Shown piece by piece: positions 1 through 4,960 of a stretch of 11,377 nucleotides of DNA. The stretch comes from Bacteroidota bacterium (GTDB lineage Bacteria > Bacteroidota > Bacteroidia > Bacteroidales > VadinHA17): contig DAOVLD010000034.1 of NCBI GenBank assembly GCA_030631445.1, forward strand, positions 1 to 11,377, in the 5' to 3' direction. The notes under the pieces were generated by a model. It made no database searches. It saw nothing but the letters and a program-made list of their open reading frames with translations, and had not been told where the DNA came from. Within the stretch, counting starts at the first letter, position 1. Every line of letters starts with the position of its first letter. The position numbers and the translations under genes were made by a program.

Positions 1-40
1 GTCCAAAATGTTTCAGAAACAACTGTTTGTGTGAGGTCAT
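1..40 (-). CDS. N-terminal fragment of a possible class III (acetylornithine/aspartate family) aminotransferase, cut by window edge
   Basis: An ATG at 40-38 on the minus strand opens a frame that stays open to the window edge and reads MTSHKQLFLKHFG. It lies 29 bp downstream of the response regulator stop, in the same direction. The pattern (M-x-x-x-x-LF-L-K-H-hydrophobic-G) resembles the extreme N-terminus of Bacteroidota class III PLP-dependent aminotransferases, which typically continue with a QTS-x-x-P-L stretch. Only 13 residues are visible, so this is a resemblance and not a family assignment. No catalytic residue lies inside the window. Confidence 0.35.
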   Translation of the reverse strand, partial: MTSHKQLFLKHFG

Positions 41-69
41 GGATGAAAAGGTTAGAAATATTCAGGAAG

Positions 70-780
70 TTACTTAACAATGAGATTAATATCATTAATC
101 AACTGATCCTTATAGGACTTACCTATTGGGATATTTATGTTTTTATCTTTAAAACCCAATTCCACTGAATTGTCCTTTATTACTTTGATCCTGGATTTAT
201 TTACAATGTAAGAACGGTGGACTCTAATGAAAATATCTGAAGGTAATTTCTTTTCAATCGCTTTCATAGTGAAATGTATCGTAACCTTATCATTTATTGT
301 ATTTATTATTATATAATTTTCCAGAGCTTCAACCCAAATGATATCTTCATATTTCATTCGGATAAGAGTAGAGCCCTTTTTTATAAAAATTTCCCTGCTA
401 TTTTCAATATTCTTAGTCTCTGTTCTTTTTCTATTCTGAGCTCTCTCAACTGCCTGAATAAATCTGGAATATGTAATCGGTTTTAACAAATAATCGGTAA
501 CATTAAAATCAAAAGCCTGTAATGCATACTTGTCACGTGATGAGGTAATAATTACCTGGGGAAGTTTTTTGAGGCTTTTCAAAAATTCAATACCATCCAT
601 TTCAGGCATTTCAATATCTAAAAAAATTAAATCAATTTTTTGGTCATTTTCTTTCAATAAATTAATCGCATCAATAGCATTCTCAAACGATTCAACTTTA
701 GCCAAGCTTTCAGTTCTTCCGATATATTCTTCAATAAGCATTCTGGAAAGCTTATCATCTTCTATAATAATACAATTCAT
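70..780 (-). CDS. LytTR-family (LytR/AlgR-type) response regulator
   Basis: A 236-residue, two-domain cytoplasmic transcription regulator. Residues 1-115 form a receiver domain. It has the acidic pocket E7-D8-D9, the phospho-acceptor D55 in FLDIEMPEMDG, T79/S80 at the switch position and K100 in the LLKP motif. After a linker (about 112-128), residues 130-232 form a LytTR DNA-binding domain. Its IWVEALENY and FIRVHRSYIVN segments are typical of the family. The length is normal. No histidine kinase is visible beside it, so its sensor is either beyond the left edge or elsewhere. The ATG has no Shine-Dalgarno, which is usual for Bacteroidota. Its presumed 5' leader carries two adjacent hairpins (818-859). 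Target genes cannot be inferred from the sequence. Confidence 0.93.
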   Translation of the reverse strand: MNCIIIEDDKLSRMLIEEYIGRTESLAKVESFENAIDAINLLKENDQKIDLIFLDIEMPEMDGIEFLKSLKKLPQVIITSSRDKYALQAFDFNVTDYLLKPITYSRFIQAVERAQNRKRTETKNIENSREIFIKKGSTLIRMKYEDIIWVEALENYIIINTINDKVTIHFTMKAIEKKLPSDIFIRVHRSYIVNKSRIKVIKDNSVELGFKDKNINIPIGKSYKDQLINDINLIVK

Positions 781-817
781 GTGTGTAAAATTTATTTTCC
801 AACGGTCACATAGCCAG

Positions 818-859
818 TCCCGACATTGTCGGGATAGCTCACCCCGATTTTATCGGGGT
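818..859. repeat. Two adjacent perfect hairpins upstream of the response regulator gene
   Basis: TCCCGACA (818-825) pairs with TGTCGGGA (827-834). Seven bases further on, ACCCCGAT (841-848) pairs with ATCGGGGT (852-859). No T-run follows on either strand, so they do not look like ordinary intrinsic terminators. They lie 38-79 bp upstream of the minus-strand regulator ATG, so they would fall in its 5' leader or promoter region. CCCGA/TCGGG hairpins like these occur repeatedly in Bacteroidota intergenic DNA, but that is recollection and was not tested here. Confidence 0.7.
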
Positions 860-942
860 TCGGTTCATATATAAGCTATTTTAGTAATTTGCCTTTTCAC
901 CATAAAAAAACAACACCTTATCAATAGAATCATAACGTTTAT

Positions 943-950
943 CAAAGATA
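943..950 (-). promoter_or_regulatory. Weak candidate -7 element for the response regulator gene
   Basis: On the minus strand this reads TATCTTTG, which fits the Bacteroidota -7 consensus TAnnTTTG. No TTTG -33 element lies 19-21 bp upstream, so support is partial. If it is used, the regulator mRNA would have a leader of roughly 155 nt that includes the twin hairpins. The 216-bp gap between the regulator and TrmH (781-996) holds nothing else I can recognise. Confidence 0.25.
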
Positions 951-996
951 ACAAAAAACAGATATTAATATAATTTTAATATTTTTTATTTCGGTA

Positions 997-1683
997 TCAG
1001 GATTTATTTTTTTTCAAAAATTCAATTTCAAGTGTTTTTGACCGCTTAACTGATCGTTGAAGCCACTGCAACAAAATTTCCTGTTTTTCATCATTCGTTA
1101 ATTCCCATTTGATACCGGATTTTCGTAATTCGCCGGTAAGTTTATATAAAATAATAGAAGCAGAGACTGAAACATTAAAACTTTCAGTAAATCCAAACAT
1201 AGGAATTTTCAGGTGTTCATCAGCATTCTCAAGAGCAAATTCAGAAAGTCCTTCAAGTTCGGTCCCGAAAACCATTGCTATCTTCCCATTTAATAGATTG
1301 AAGTTATCGAGCATCTTTGATCCCATATGAGGTGTAGTAGCAATAATTCTATATCCATTTTTTCTTAATTCCTGATAACAAACCGATGTATTTTCATCAA
1401 GTTTGTTATACTTAATAATATTAACCCATTTTGAAGATCCCAGAGCAATATCAGGATTAATTGAATACTCATTTCCATTTTCAATAATATGTATATCATG
1501 TACACCGAAACAATCGCAACTTCGCAATACTGCACTGGCATTATGTGACTGATAAAAATTCTCCAATGCAACTGTAATGTATTTTGTCCGATTCTGAAGC
1601 ACCATATGAAATAACCTTTCTCTTTCAGGAGTCACCATATTTGAAAAGAATTGAATAAGTTCACTACGAATTGTCCTGTTCAT
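997..1683 (-). CDS. trmH: TrmH-like (SpoU family) RNA 2'-O-ribose methyltransferase
   Basis: A 228-residue SPOUT-fold enzyme that uses S-adenosylmethionine to methylate a ribose 2'-hydroxyl. In the TrmH branch the product is Gm18 in the D-loop of tRNA. The three family motifs are present. Motif 1 is around N48-R54 (HNASAVLRSCDCFG) with the presumed catalytic Arg54. Motif 2 is VFGTELEGLS (138-147). Motif 3 is IPMFGFTESFNVSVSAS (about 160-176), which forms the knotted AdoMet site. Phe replaces the more usual Leu in the SxNVSVA segment, a conservative change. The C-terminal basic helix (about 207-228) is typical of TrmH. It reads in the same direction as HU but is separated from it by the HU terminator, so it probably has its own promoter. 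The exact RNA target is inferred from the family. Confidence 0.88.
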   Translation of the reverse strand: MNRTIRSELIQFFSNMVTPERERLFHMVLQNRTKYITVALENFYQSHNASAVLRSCDCFGVHDIHIIENGNEYSINPDIALGSSKWVNIIKYNKLDENTSVCYQELRKNGYRIIATTPHMGSKMLDNFNLLNGKIAMVFGTELEGLSEFALENADEHLKIPMFGFTESFNVSVSASIILYKLTGELRKSGIKWELTNDEKQEILLQWLQRSVKRSKTLEIEFLKKNKS

Positions 1684-1737
1684 GGCTAAAAAACATTCAA
1701 AATTATTTAGTATTCCGACAAATTATTAATACCCAAA

Positions 1738-1766
1738 TTGAGCGATTTAATTTTTAAATCGCTCAA
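1738..1766. promoter_or_regulatory. Perfect 13-bp inverted repeat between HU and TrmH genes
   Basis: TTGAGCGATTTAA (1738-1750) and its exact complement (1754-1766) are separated by TTT. The palindrome lies between the HU terminator and the TrmH start, 55 bp upstream of the TrmH ATG. It could be an operator for TrmH or a second hairpin backing up the HU terminator. No long T-run follows directly on the minus strand, so I favour a regulatory or structural site without certainty. Confidence 0.5.
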
Positions 1767-1773
1767 CTTAAGT

Positions 1774-1806
1774 AATAAAAAAAAGGGAGTACAAAAGTAC
1801 CCCCTT
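1774..1806 (-). terminator. Rho-independent terminator of the HU gene
   Basis: On the minus strand a 10-bp stem (1797-1806 with 1783-1792; AAGGGGGTAC with GTACTCCCTT, one G-T pair) closes an AAAA/TTTT loop. A run of eight Ts (1784-1777) follows immediately. It starts 20 bp after the HU stop codon, the expected place for an intrinsic terminator. Confidence 0.88.
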
Positions 1807-1826
1807 ATCCAATAAGACAATTTCTT

Positions 1827-2099
1827 TTATTGAACTGCATTAGAAAGGTCGCTGCCGGCCTTAAATTTAACAACTTTTTTAGCTTTTATAGTTATTGGCT
1901 GTCCGGTTTGAGGATTCCTGCCAGTTCTGGCATTCCTTTTTGACACAGAGAATGAACCAAAGCCTACTAAAGCAACACGATCTCCTTTTTTAAGGGCACC
2001 AGTTGTTGTACTTACAAAGGCATCAAGAGCTCTTTTGGCATCAGCTTTAGTTAAATTAGCTTCGTTTGCAATTGAATCAATTAATTGTGCTTTGTTCAT
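1827..2099 (-). CDS. hup: HU family histone-like DNA-binding protein
   Basis: A 90-residue nucleoid protein that binds and bends DNA as a dimer. The N-terminal helical half ([11 protein letters not shown]..., residues 1-42) carries the dimerisation helices. The GFGSF turn (about 46-50) and the arm segment [10 protein letters not shown] that ends in the DNA-intercalating proline are standard for HU. The C-terminus ([12 protein letters not shown]) is also typical. I chose the ATG at 2099. The in-frame upstream ATG at 2144 would add 15 residues never seen in HU and would lie at or before the predicted transcription start. The gene stands alone, with its own promoter (2152-2182) and terminator (1774-1806). 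Confidence 0.96.
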   Translation of the reverse strand: MNKAQLIDSIANEANLTKADAKRALDAFVSTTTGALKKGDRVALVGFGSFSVSKRNARTGRNPQTGQPITIKAKKVVKFKAGSDLSNAVQ

Positions 2100-2151
2100 A
2101 ATAAATTTGTTTTTAAGGTTAGAAAATTCAATGATTTGTTTCAATTACCTA

Positions 2152-2182
2152 CAAATATAGATTATTTCTCATGTTTAGCAAA
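2152..2182 (-). promoter_or_regulatory. Bacteroidota-type housekeeping promoter of the HU gene
   Basis: On the minus strand a -33 TTTG (2182-2179) and a -7 TATATTTG (2159-2152, consensus TAnnTTTG) are separated by exactly 19 nt, the canonical Bacteroidota sigma-A spacing. Transcription would begin near 2145, giving a leader of about 45 nt before the ATG at 2099. It is one of the strongest pieces of taxonomic evidence in the window. Confidence 0.85.
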
Positions 2183-2305
2183 TATCCCTAACATAAATTC
2201 ACATATTTTTTGCAGTATTTCAAGAATAATAGAGGTTTGAGAGGCTTGTATAAAACTAACGTGTTGTATATCTGGCATTTATACCTAACTGACTATCTAT
2301 TAAGA

Positions 2306-2330
2306 ATTTATCAACAATTTGTTGATAAAT
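2306..2330. promoter_or_regulatory. 25-bp perfect palindrome upstream of tRNA-Ser
   Basis: ATTTATCAACAA (2306-2317) and its exact complement (2319-2330) flank a single T. The near-absent spacer suggests a dimeric protein binding site more than an RNA hairpin. Each arm contains TTATCAACA, one base from a DnaA-box consensus (TTATCCACA), so the arms form two inverted DnaA-like boxes. It lies about 55 bp upstream of the tRNA gene and about 125 bp upstream of the HU promoter. Its function is unknown. Confidence 0.55.
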
Positions 2331-2372
2331 ATCTTTTGTGAGTTAAAAATATAAAGGTTTACAAATAATTTC

Positions 2373-2380
2373 TACTTTTG
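2373..2380 (+). promoter_or_regulatory. Candidate -7 element for tRNA-Ser
   Basis: TACTTTTG fits the Bacteroidota -7 consensus TAnnTTTG and ends 4 bp before the first base of the tRNA. Transcription would therefore begin at or almost at the mature 5' end. No TTTG is seen 19-20 bp upstream, so the -33 half is missing or degenerate. Confidence 0.45.
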
Positions 2381-2384
2381 CAGC

Positions 2385-2471
2385 GGAGAAATGGCAGAGT
2401 GGTCGAATGCGGCGGTCTTGAAAACCGTTGTCCGTTTACTCGGACCGGGGGTTCGAATCCCTCTTTCTCCG
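2385..2471 (+). tRNA. tRNA-Ser (anticodon UGA)
   Basis: An 87-nt class II tRNA. The acceptor stem pairs GGAGAAA (2385-2391) with TTTCTCC (2464-2470), followed by discriminator G2471. The anticodon loop CTTGAAA (2417-2423) carries TGA at 2419-2421. A long variable arm with the stem GTCCG/CGGAC marks it as serine-type. The T-loop GTTCGAATC is intact. The 3' CCA is not encoded (GCA follows the acceptor stem), so it would be added by the CCA-adding enzyme. The 3' end appears to be an integration site (see 2456-2473 and 2992-3009). Confidence 0.96.
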
Positions 2472-2473
2472 CA
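2456..2473 (+). other. Putative attachment site (attL) at the 3' end of tRNA-Ser
   Basis: Eighteen bases covering the end of the T arm, the acceptor 3' strand and two bases beyond recur at 2992-3009 with 16/18 identity (10 in a row identical at the right end). Duplicated tRNA 3' ends are the classic trace of tyrosine-recombinase integration. No integrase is present between the copies, so if this is an att pair the element is a remnant or non-autonomous. Confidence 0.45.
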
Positions 2474-2597
2474 AACCCTCAAACCAAACCCGGCGCCAGC
2501 CGGGTTTTTTATTTGTAGGTGTAACTGTTGAAAAGCTTGCTTTCATAAAGGGACAGCTACAAATAAAAAAACCTGAAAAGTTGGTTTGAGGGTTTGC
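2471..2597. repeat. Nested inverted repeat around the tRNA-Ser terminator
   Basis: The 17 bases at 2471-2487 are exactly complementary to 2581-2597. The segment 2503-2518 is complementary to 2557-2573 with one extra A. The flanks of the terminator are thus present again in opposite orientation, but the GC-rich hairpin core is replaced by a different short sequence. A transcript passing the first terminator could form a long cruciform-like stem. Confidence 0.75.
2486..2512 (+). terminator. Intrinsic terminator after tRNA-Ser
   Basis: A 9-bp stem AAACCCGGC (2486-2494) / GCCGGGTTT (2499-2507) with loop GCCA is followed by more Ts. It sits 15 bp after the tRNA. A weaker relative of the hairpin (CCGGC-GTCA-GCCGG) recurs at 2926-2939. 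Confidence 0.8.
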
Positions 2598-2650
2598 AGG
2601 GTACCATACCTGGGATCACCGAAGGTAATCCCGTCAAAAGCTTGCTTTCA
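2531..2650 (+). repeat. Direct repeat of 15 bp (2531-2545 and 2636-2650)
   Basis: AAAAGCTTGCTTTCA occurs identically at both places, 105 bp apart, one copy on each side of the inverted arm. It appears to be part of the same mosaic of small repeats filling 2472-2991. No role can be assigned. Confidence 0.7.
2608..2631 (+). repeat. 24-bp hairpin repeat, copy 1
   Basis: A 24-base segment identical to 2973-2996. It contains GGGATCACC-GAA-GGTAATCCC (2611-2632), a 9-bp stem with one C-A mismatch and a GAA loop. Both copies lie inside the 536-bp segment bounded by the tRNA 3'-end duplication. Confidence 0.75.
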
Positions 2651-2728
2651 ACTTTCATACTTCTTGTTTTTTCATTAACCACCCCCATCCCAACTTGACT
2701 TGCCAGTTTATTATAGCTTTCTTTAAAG

Positions 2729-2748
2729 CCTTCCCCCACGGGGGAAGG
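2729..2748. repeat. Very GC-rich near-perfect hairpin
   Basis: CCTTCCCC (2729-2736) and GGGGAAGG (2741-2748) flank CACG, which can add one more C-G pair. It resembles REP-like hairpins scattered in bacterial genomes. No T-run follows, so it is not an evident terminator. Confidence 0.65.
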
Positions 2749-2972
2749 AGAAATGAATATGGTTGGAACTTTGCAAAAAGAAGGCAGTATGTTACGGAAA
2801 CTCGTACCCCGACTTCAGTTCGTGTTACGAGTTGCATAATACAGAAATACAAAGAACAGAAAGCAATAAACATTATGCTGGCAATTACCCCGGAGTGGGT
2901 AAAATGGTAATAGCCCCGGGTAAAGCCGGCGTCAGCCGGATTTGGTTTTGTTTATATTTTGTAAGGTGTCCC

Positions 2973-2996
2973 ACCTGGGATCACCGAAGGTAATCC
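2973..2996 (+). repeat. 24-bp hairpin repeat, copy 2
   Basis: Identical over 24 bases to 2608-2631, 365 bp away and in the same orientation. It runs directly into the second copy of the tRNA-Ser 3' end, so the repeat marks the right border of the segment. Confidence 0.75.
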
Positions 2997-3009
2997 TCCT
3001 TTCTCCGCA
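2992..3009 (+). other. Putative attachment site (attR): second copy of the tRNA-Ser 3' end
   Basis: It matches 2456-2473 at 16 of 18 positions and ends in TTTCTCCGCA, as the tRNA does. A strong terminator follows only 15 bp later (3024-3060), as would be expected for the terminator that originally followed the tRNA. Part of the match (AATCC) could come from the neighbouring repeat, leaving a 10-13 bp core. Confidence 0.45.
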
Positions 3010-3023
3010 TATAACCTTAATTG

Positions 3024-3060
3024 CCTCCTGTAAGACAAGTACTTATAGGAGGTTTTTAAT
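3024..3060 (+). terminator. Strong intrinsic terminator, probably the ancestral tRNA-Ser terminator
   Basis: CCTCCTGTAAG (3024-3034) pairs with CTTATAGGAGG (3042-3052) through 11 bp including one G-T, with a 7-base loop. TTTTTAATTTTT follows. No gene ends just upstream except the duplicated tRNA 3' end, so it is most simply read as the terminator of the uninterrupted tRNA gene. Confidence 0.82.
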
Positions 3061-3108
3061 TTTTACATACACCTTTACATACGATAATCAGGAGTAACTA
3101 TGCTCAAA

Positions 3109-3296
3109 TGTAAATTCCGGTGTTAGTGATCACCCTATTCCGGTATAAAGTGAGCAGTCTGTTTGTAATTAAATTATATAATCGTTTTGCATTGATATTG
3201 TGATGTTTACGATTCGGTTTCAGGTGCTCAGCCATTTCCGGAATCATATGTTCAGTTTGCTCTGGAATAGGGTACTCAGTCTAACCGGATTTTGTA
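3109..3296. mobile_element. 188-bp transposase-less element with composite terminal inverted repeats (MITE-like)
   Basis: The left arm starts TGTAAATTCCGG (3109-3120). The right arm, read on the minus strand from 3296, starts TACAAAATCCGG. Both then share a TGA-x-x-ACCCTATTCC stretch, so the terminal repeats are about 35 bp, imperfect. Each arm is built of units of about 23 bp centred on TTCCGG and TGAnCA: two on the left, with ATTCCGG at 3114 and 3137, and three on the right. Multiple terminal repeats of this kind recall IS21-family ends. No transposase and no clear target duplication are seen. Confidence 0.6.
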
Positions 3297-3320
3297 GCCT
3301 GATAACAGAAGCTAACCTAA

Positions 3321-4505
3321 TTAGACCAGAAATCCGGAAGGCACATCCCTAAGACGGATGATGTCACGAATCTTTTCCACAACATTCCACTCATTCAGAC
3401 ATACAACCTGGCACGAGGAACAATCTTCGCATAAATTACGGGGAAGAGCCAATGACGCGATAAGGTTTTGAGCGAGGACTGGTTGATGATAACCGTAAGC
3501 ATACATATATGCCCGCATCAAGTCAGGAACAGGGAGTTCAGCACTGCATTGTTGCAAACACTGACCACAACCCTGGCAGTATAATCCAGGGACCGAGGTT
3601 ACTCTTTTCAGGTAATATTTCTCAGAAGCGGTTAGTTTCAAATCTTCCATAACCGAGAGGTCCACACCCATCTCCTCAAAGTTACTGAACGCAGGGATGG
3701 TGGCATGGACATTAGAGTCCTGCAGTACCCATTTTAAGGATGCGGACGGGTTTACGGGTATTTCGTCTTCTTTCCAATCTCCTCTTATCACTTTTATGGC
3801 CACGACTCCTAGTCCTCTATCGGCGGCTTTGGCAATGGCTTCTTTGACCAGCTTGTGATTCTTCTGTCTGTTATTGTAGGAAGCCATTACGACCTCATAG
3901 AATCCTGAATCAGCAGCGGCATGAACCACCTCCGGGATATTGCTATGTGTAGTGATGCCGAGAAATCGAGCTTTGCCGGCCTTTTTTGCCTTTTCCATCG
4001 CTTTCATTACGGGCTCATGGAAAGCCGATTCTCTTCGTGAAACCATATGATGGTAGACAATGTCCACATAGTCCATTTTCAAACGTTTAAGGGCCATATC
4101 AAGTTTCTTGAGAAATTCATCCTCCGTTGCTGCTTTAGTATAAAGACCCGTTTTGTAATCCTGGAGAAGATGAATCTTGGTGCCGAATATAACAGATTCC
4201 CGGGGTACTCCCTTGAGGACCTCACCGATCATTTCCTCATTATGTATTTGCGGCTGACCTGCGGTGCTGTCGAAGTGAGTGATACCCGCATCAAGCGCTG
4301 CCCGCATAAGAGCCGGGCTACCAGAAGACAGTATTCCCATTCCGATCACTGGAACTCTTATCCCGGTCTTTCCAAGAGTACGGTAAATAAGTTTTCTCTC
4401 CTTTTGGTTTTTACCCTGTCTTTTATCGGTGAAAGGATTGCAAATGAAGCCTGCCATCCCCGTAACCGAAGATTTCATAAAATTCCTTCTGTTAATTTTT
4501 TTCAT
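3321..4505 (-). CDS. Tat-exported aldo/keto reductase with C-terminal two-[4Fe-4S] domain
   Basis: A 394-residue protein. Residues 1-25 look like a twin-arginine signal (RRNFMKSS at 6-13, then a short hydrophobic stretch), implying export of a folded, cofactor-bearing protein. Residues 39-290 form an aldo/keto reductase barrel: D79, K110 and H152/H153 match the catalytic tetrad, but the expected Tyr in the DTAxxY segment is Gln84. The C-terminus has two CxxCxxCxxxC motifs (C310-C320 and C359-C369), as in the ferredoxin-fused AKR branch. The substrate is unknown. It starts 6 nt after AAGGAGGA, a strong Shine-Dalgarno unlike any neighbour. Sampled 60-bp stretches have 43-62% GC, against about 30-42% in the native genes. 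It lies alone between repeat elements, which suggests recent acquisition. Confidence 0.9.
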   Translation of the reverse strand: MKKINRRNFMKSSVTGMAGFICNPFTDKRQGKNQKERKLIYRTLGKTGIRVPVIGMGILSSGSPALMRAALDAGITHFDSTAGQPQIHNEEMIGEVLKGVPRESVIFGTKIHLLQDYKTGLYTKAATEDEFLKKLDMALKRLKMDYVDIVYHHMVSRRESAFHEPVMKAMEKAKKAGKARFLGITTHSNIPEVVHAAADSGFYEVVMASYNNRQKNHKLVKEAIAKAADRGLGVVAIKVIRGDWKEDEIPVNPSASLKWVLQDSNVHATIPAFSNFEEMGVDLSVMEDLKLTASEKYYLKRVTSVPGLYCQGCGQCLQQCSAELPVPDLMRAYMYAYGYHQPVLAQNLIASLALPRNLCEDCSSCQVVCLNEWNVVEKIRDIIRLRDVPSGFLV

Positions 4506-4507
4506 GG

Positions 4508-4518
4508 TTTCCTCCTTA
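4508..4518 (-). promoter_or_regulatory. Strong Shine-Dalgarno sequence of the aldo/keto reductase gene
   Basis: On the minus strand TAAGGAGGAAACC directly precedes the ATG at 4505, with optimal spacing. Other genes here mostly start after plain AT-rich leaders. This fixes the start codon and marks the gene as atypical for its host. Confidence 0.85.
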
Positions 4519-4755
4519 CATTAAGAGATGTTTTTAATACATTCGGAGACCCTGATCCCTCTATTTAAGAACAATCCTCATTTTACCCTCTTTCTGTTTC
4601 TTTCCTCTTTCCATTTTTCAGTGTTGCCCACACTCTACCGGAAATGATAAAAAAGAATACATAACGTGTTTAACGTCTGAACTAATTAACTCATAAAATT
4701 AATAGATACTTTTAACATTTAAAATTGAGTCCACTCCGAAAAGTGTTCTTTTGCC

Positions 4756-4837
4756 ACCCTGGTACAGTCATTCTTCCTTACAGGGCAGGCAAAGACACCC
4801 CGGTACAGTCGTTCCTCCTTACGGGGCAGGCAAAAAC
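4756..4837 (+). repeat. Tandem duplication of a 41-bp hairpin unit with a compensatory base change
   Basis: Copy 1 (4756-4796) and copy 2 (4797-4837) match at 36 of 41 positions, and all five differences are transitions. In copy 1 CCCTG (4757-4761) pairs with CAGGG (4781-4785). In copy 2 CCCCG pairs with CGGGG (4798-4802 with 4822-4826). The T-A pair has become C-G on both sides, which hints that pairing is maintained. Confidence 0.75.
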
Positions 4838-4942
4838 ACAAAGATACACAAAAGTTAAAGTAATGAAAATAAACCCTTTGTGAATCTTAGAAGTGACTTA
4901 GTGTTTTATCCCGAAAAACAAGAAATTTTTAATTTCATAGTT

Positions 4943-4960
4943 TTTCGAGGATCCTCGAAA
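4943..4960. repeat. 18-bp perfect palindrome
   Basis: TTTCGAGGATCCTCGAAA reads identically on both strands with no spacer. It lies inside the inverted-repeat element 4725-5039. It could be a dimer binding site. I see nothing else to define its role. Confidence 0.55.

Larger units (their letters stand above)
2474..2991. mobile_element. Non-coding segment inserted between tRNA-Ser and its presumed original terminator
   Basis: About 518 bp lies between the two copies of the tRNA 3' end. It contains a terminator, inverted and direct repeats, a GC-rich hairpin (2729-2748), an 8-bp stem (AACTCGTA 2799-2806 with TACGAGTT 2826-2833) and two copies of a 24-bp repeat. Frames of up to 76 codons are open on both strands, but they overlap each other and run through the repeats, so I accept none as a gene. 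I see no integrase. It could be a non-autonomous integrative element, the scar of a larger one, or a local tandem duplication that has diverged. Confidence 0.4.

Noticed and set aside
1..76. End of a plus-strand gene converging on the response regulator (a frame ending at 74-76)
   Set aside because: About 25 codons with no recognisable features. The minus-strand aminotransferase-like start in the same bases fits the local gene direction better.
2100..2144. Extended N-terminus of HU from the ATG at 2144
   Set aside because: The predicted transcription start lies at about this base, HU proteins begin with the MNKAQLI-type segment, and the extra 15 residues match nothing.
2557..2993. Four overlapping small frames (60-76 codons) on both strands in the tRNA-linked segment
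   Set aside because: They overlap each other, run through hairpins and repeats, and encode nothing recognisable. The segment looks non-coding.
3109..3296. CRISPR array, suggested by regularly spaced 23-bp units
   Set aside because: The units are degenerate, abut without unique spacers and are arranged in inverted arms, as at transposon ends. No cas gene is present.
3321..4505. Lipoprotein signal in the aldo/keto reductase (Cys22)
   Set aside because: The residues before the Cys (GFI) do not fit a lipobox, which needs Gly, Ala or Ser at -1. The twin-arginine pattern is the better reading.
4047..4568. 173-codon open frame on the plus strand opposite the aldo/keto reductase
   Set aside because: It runs antisense to a well-supported gene, shows no recognisable domain and has a composition expected of a shadow frame.
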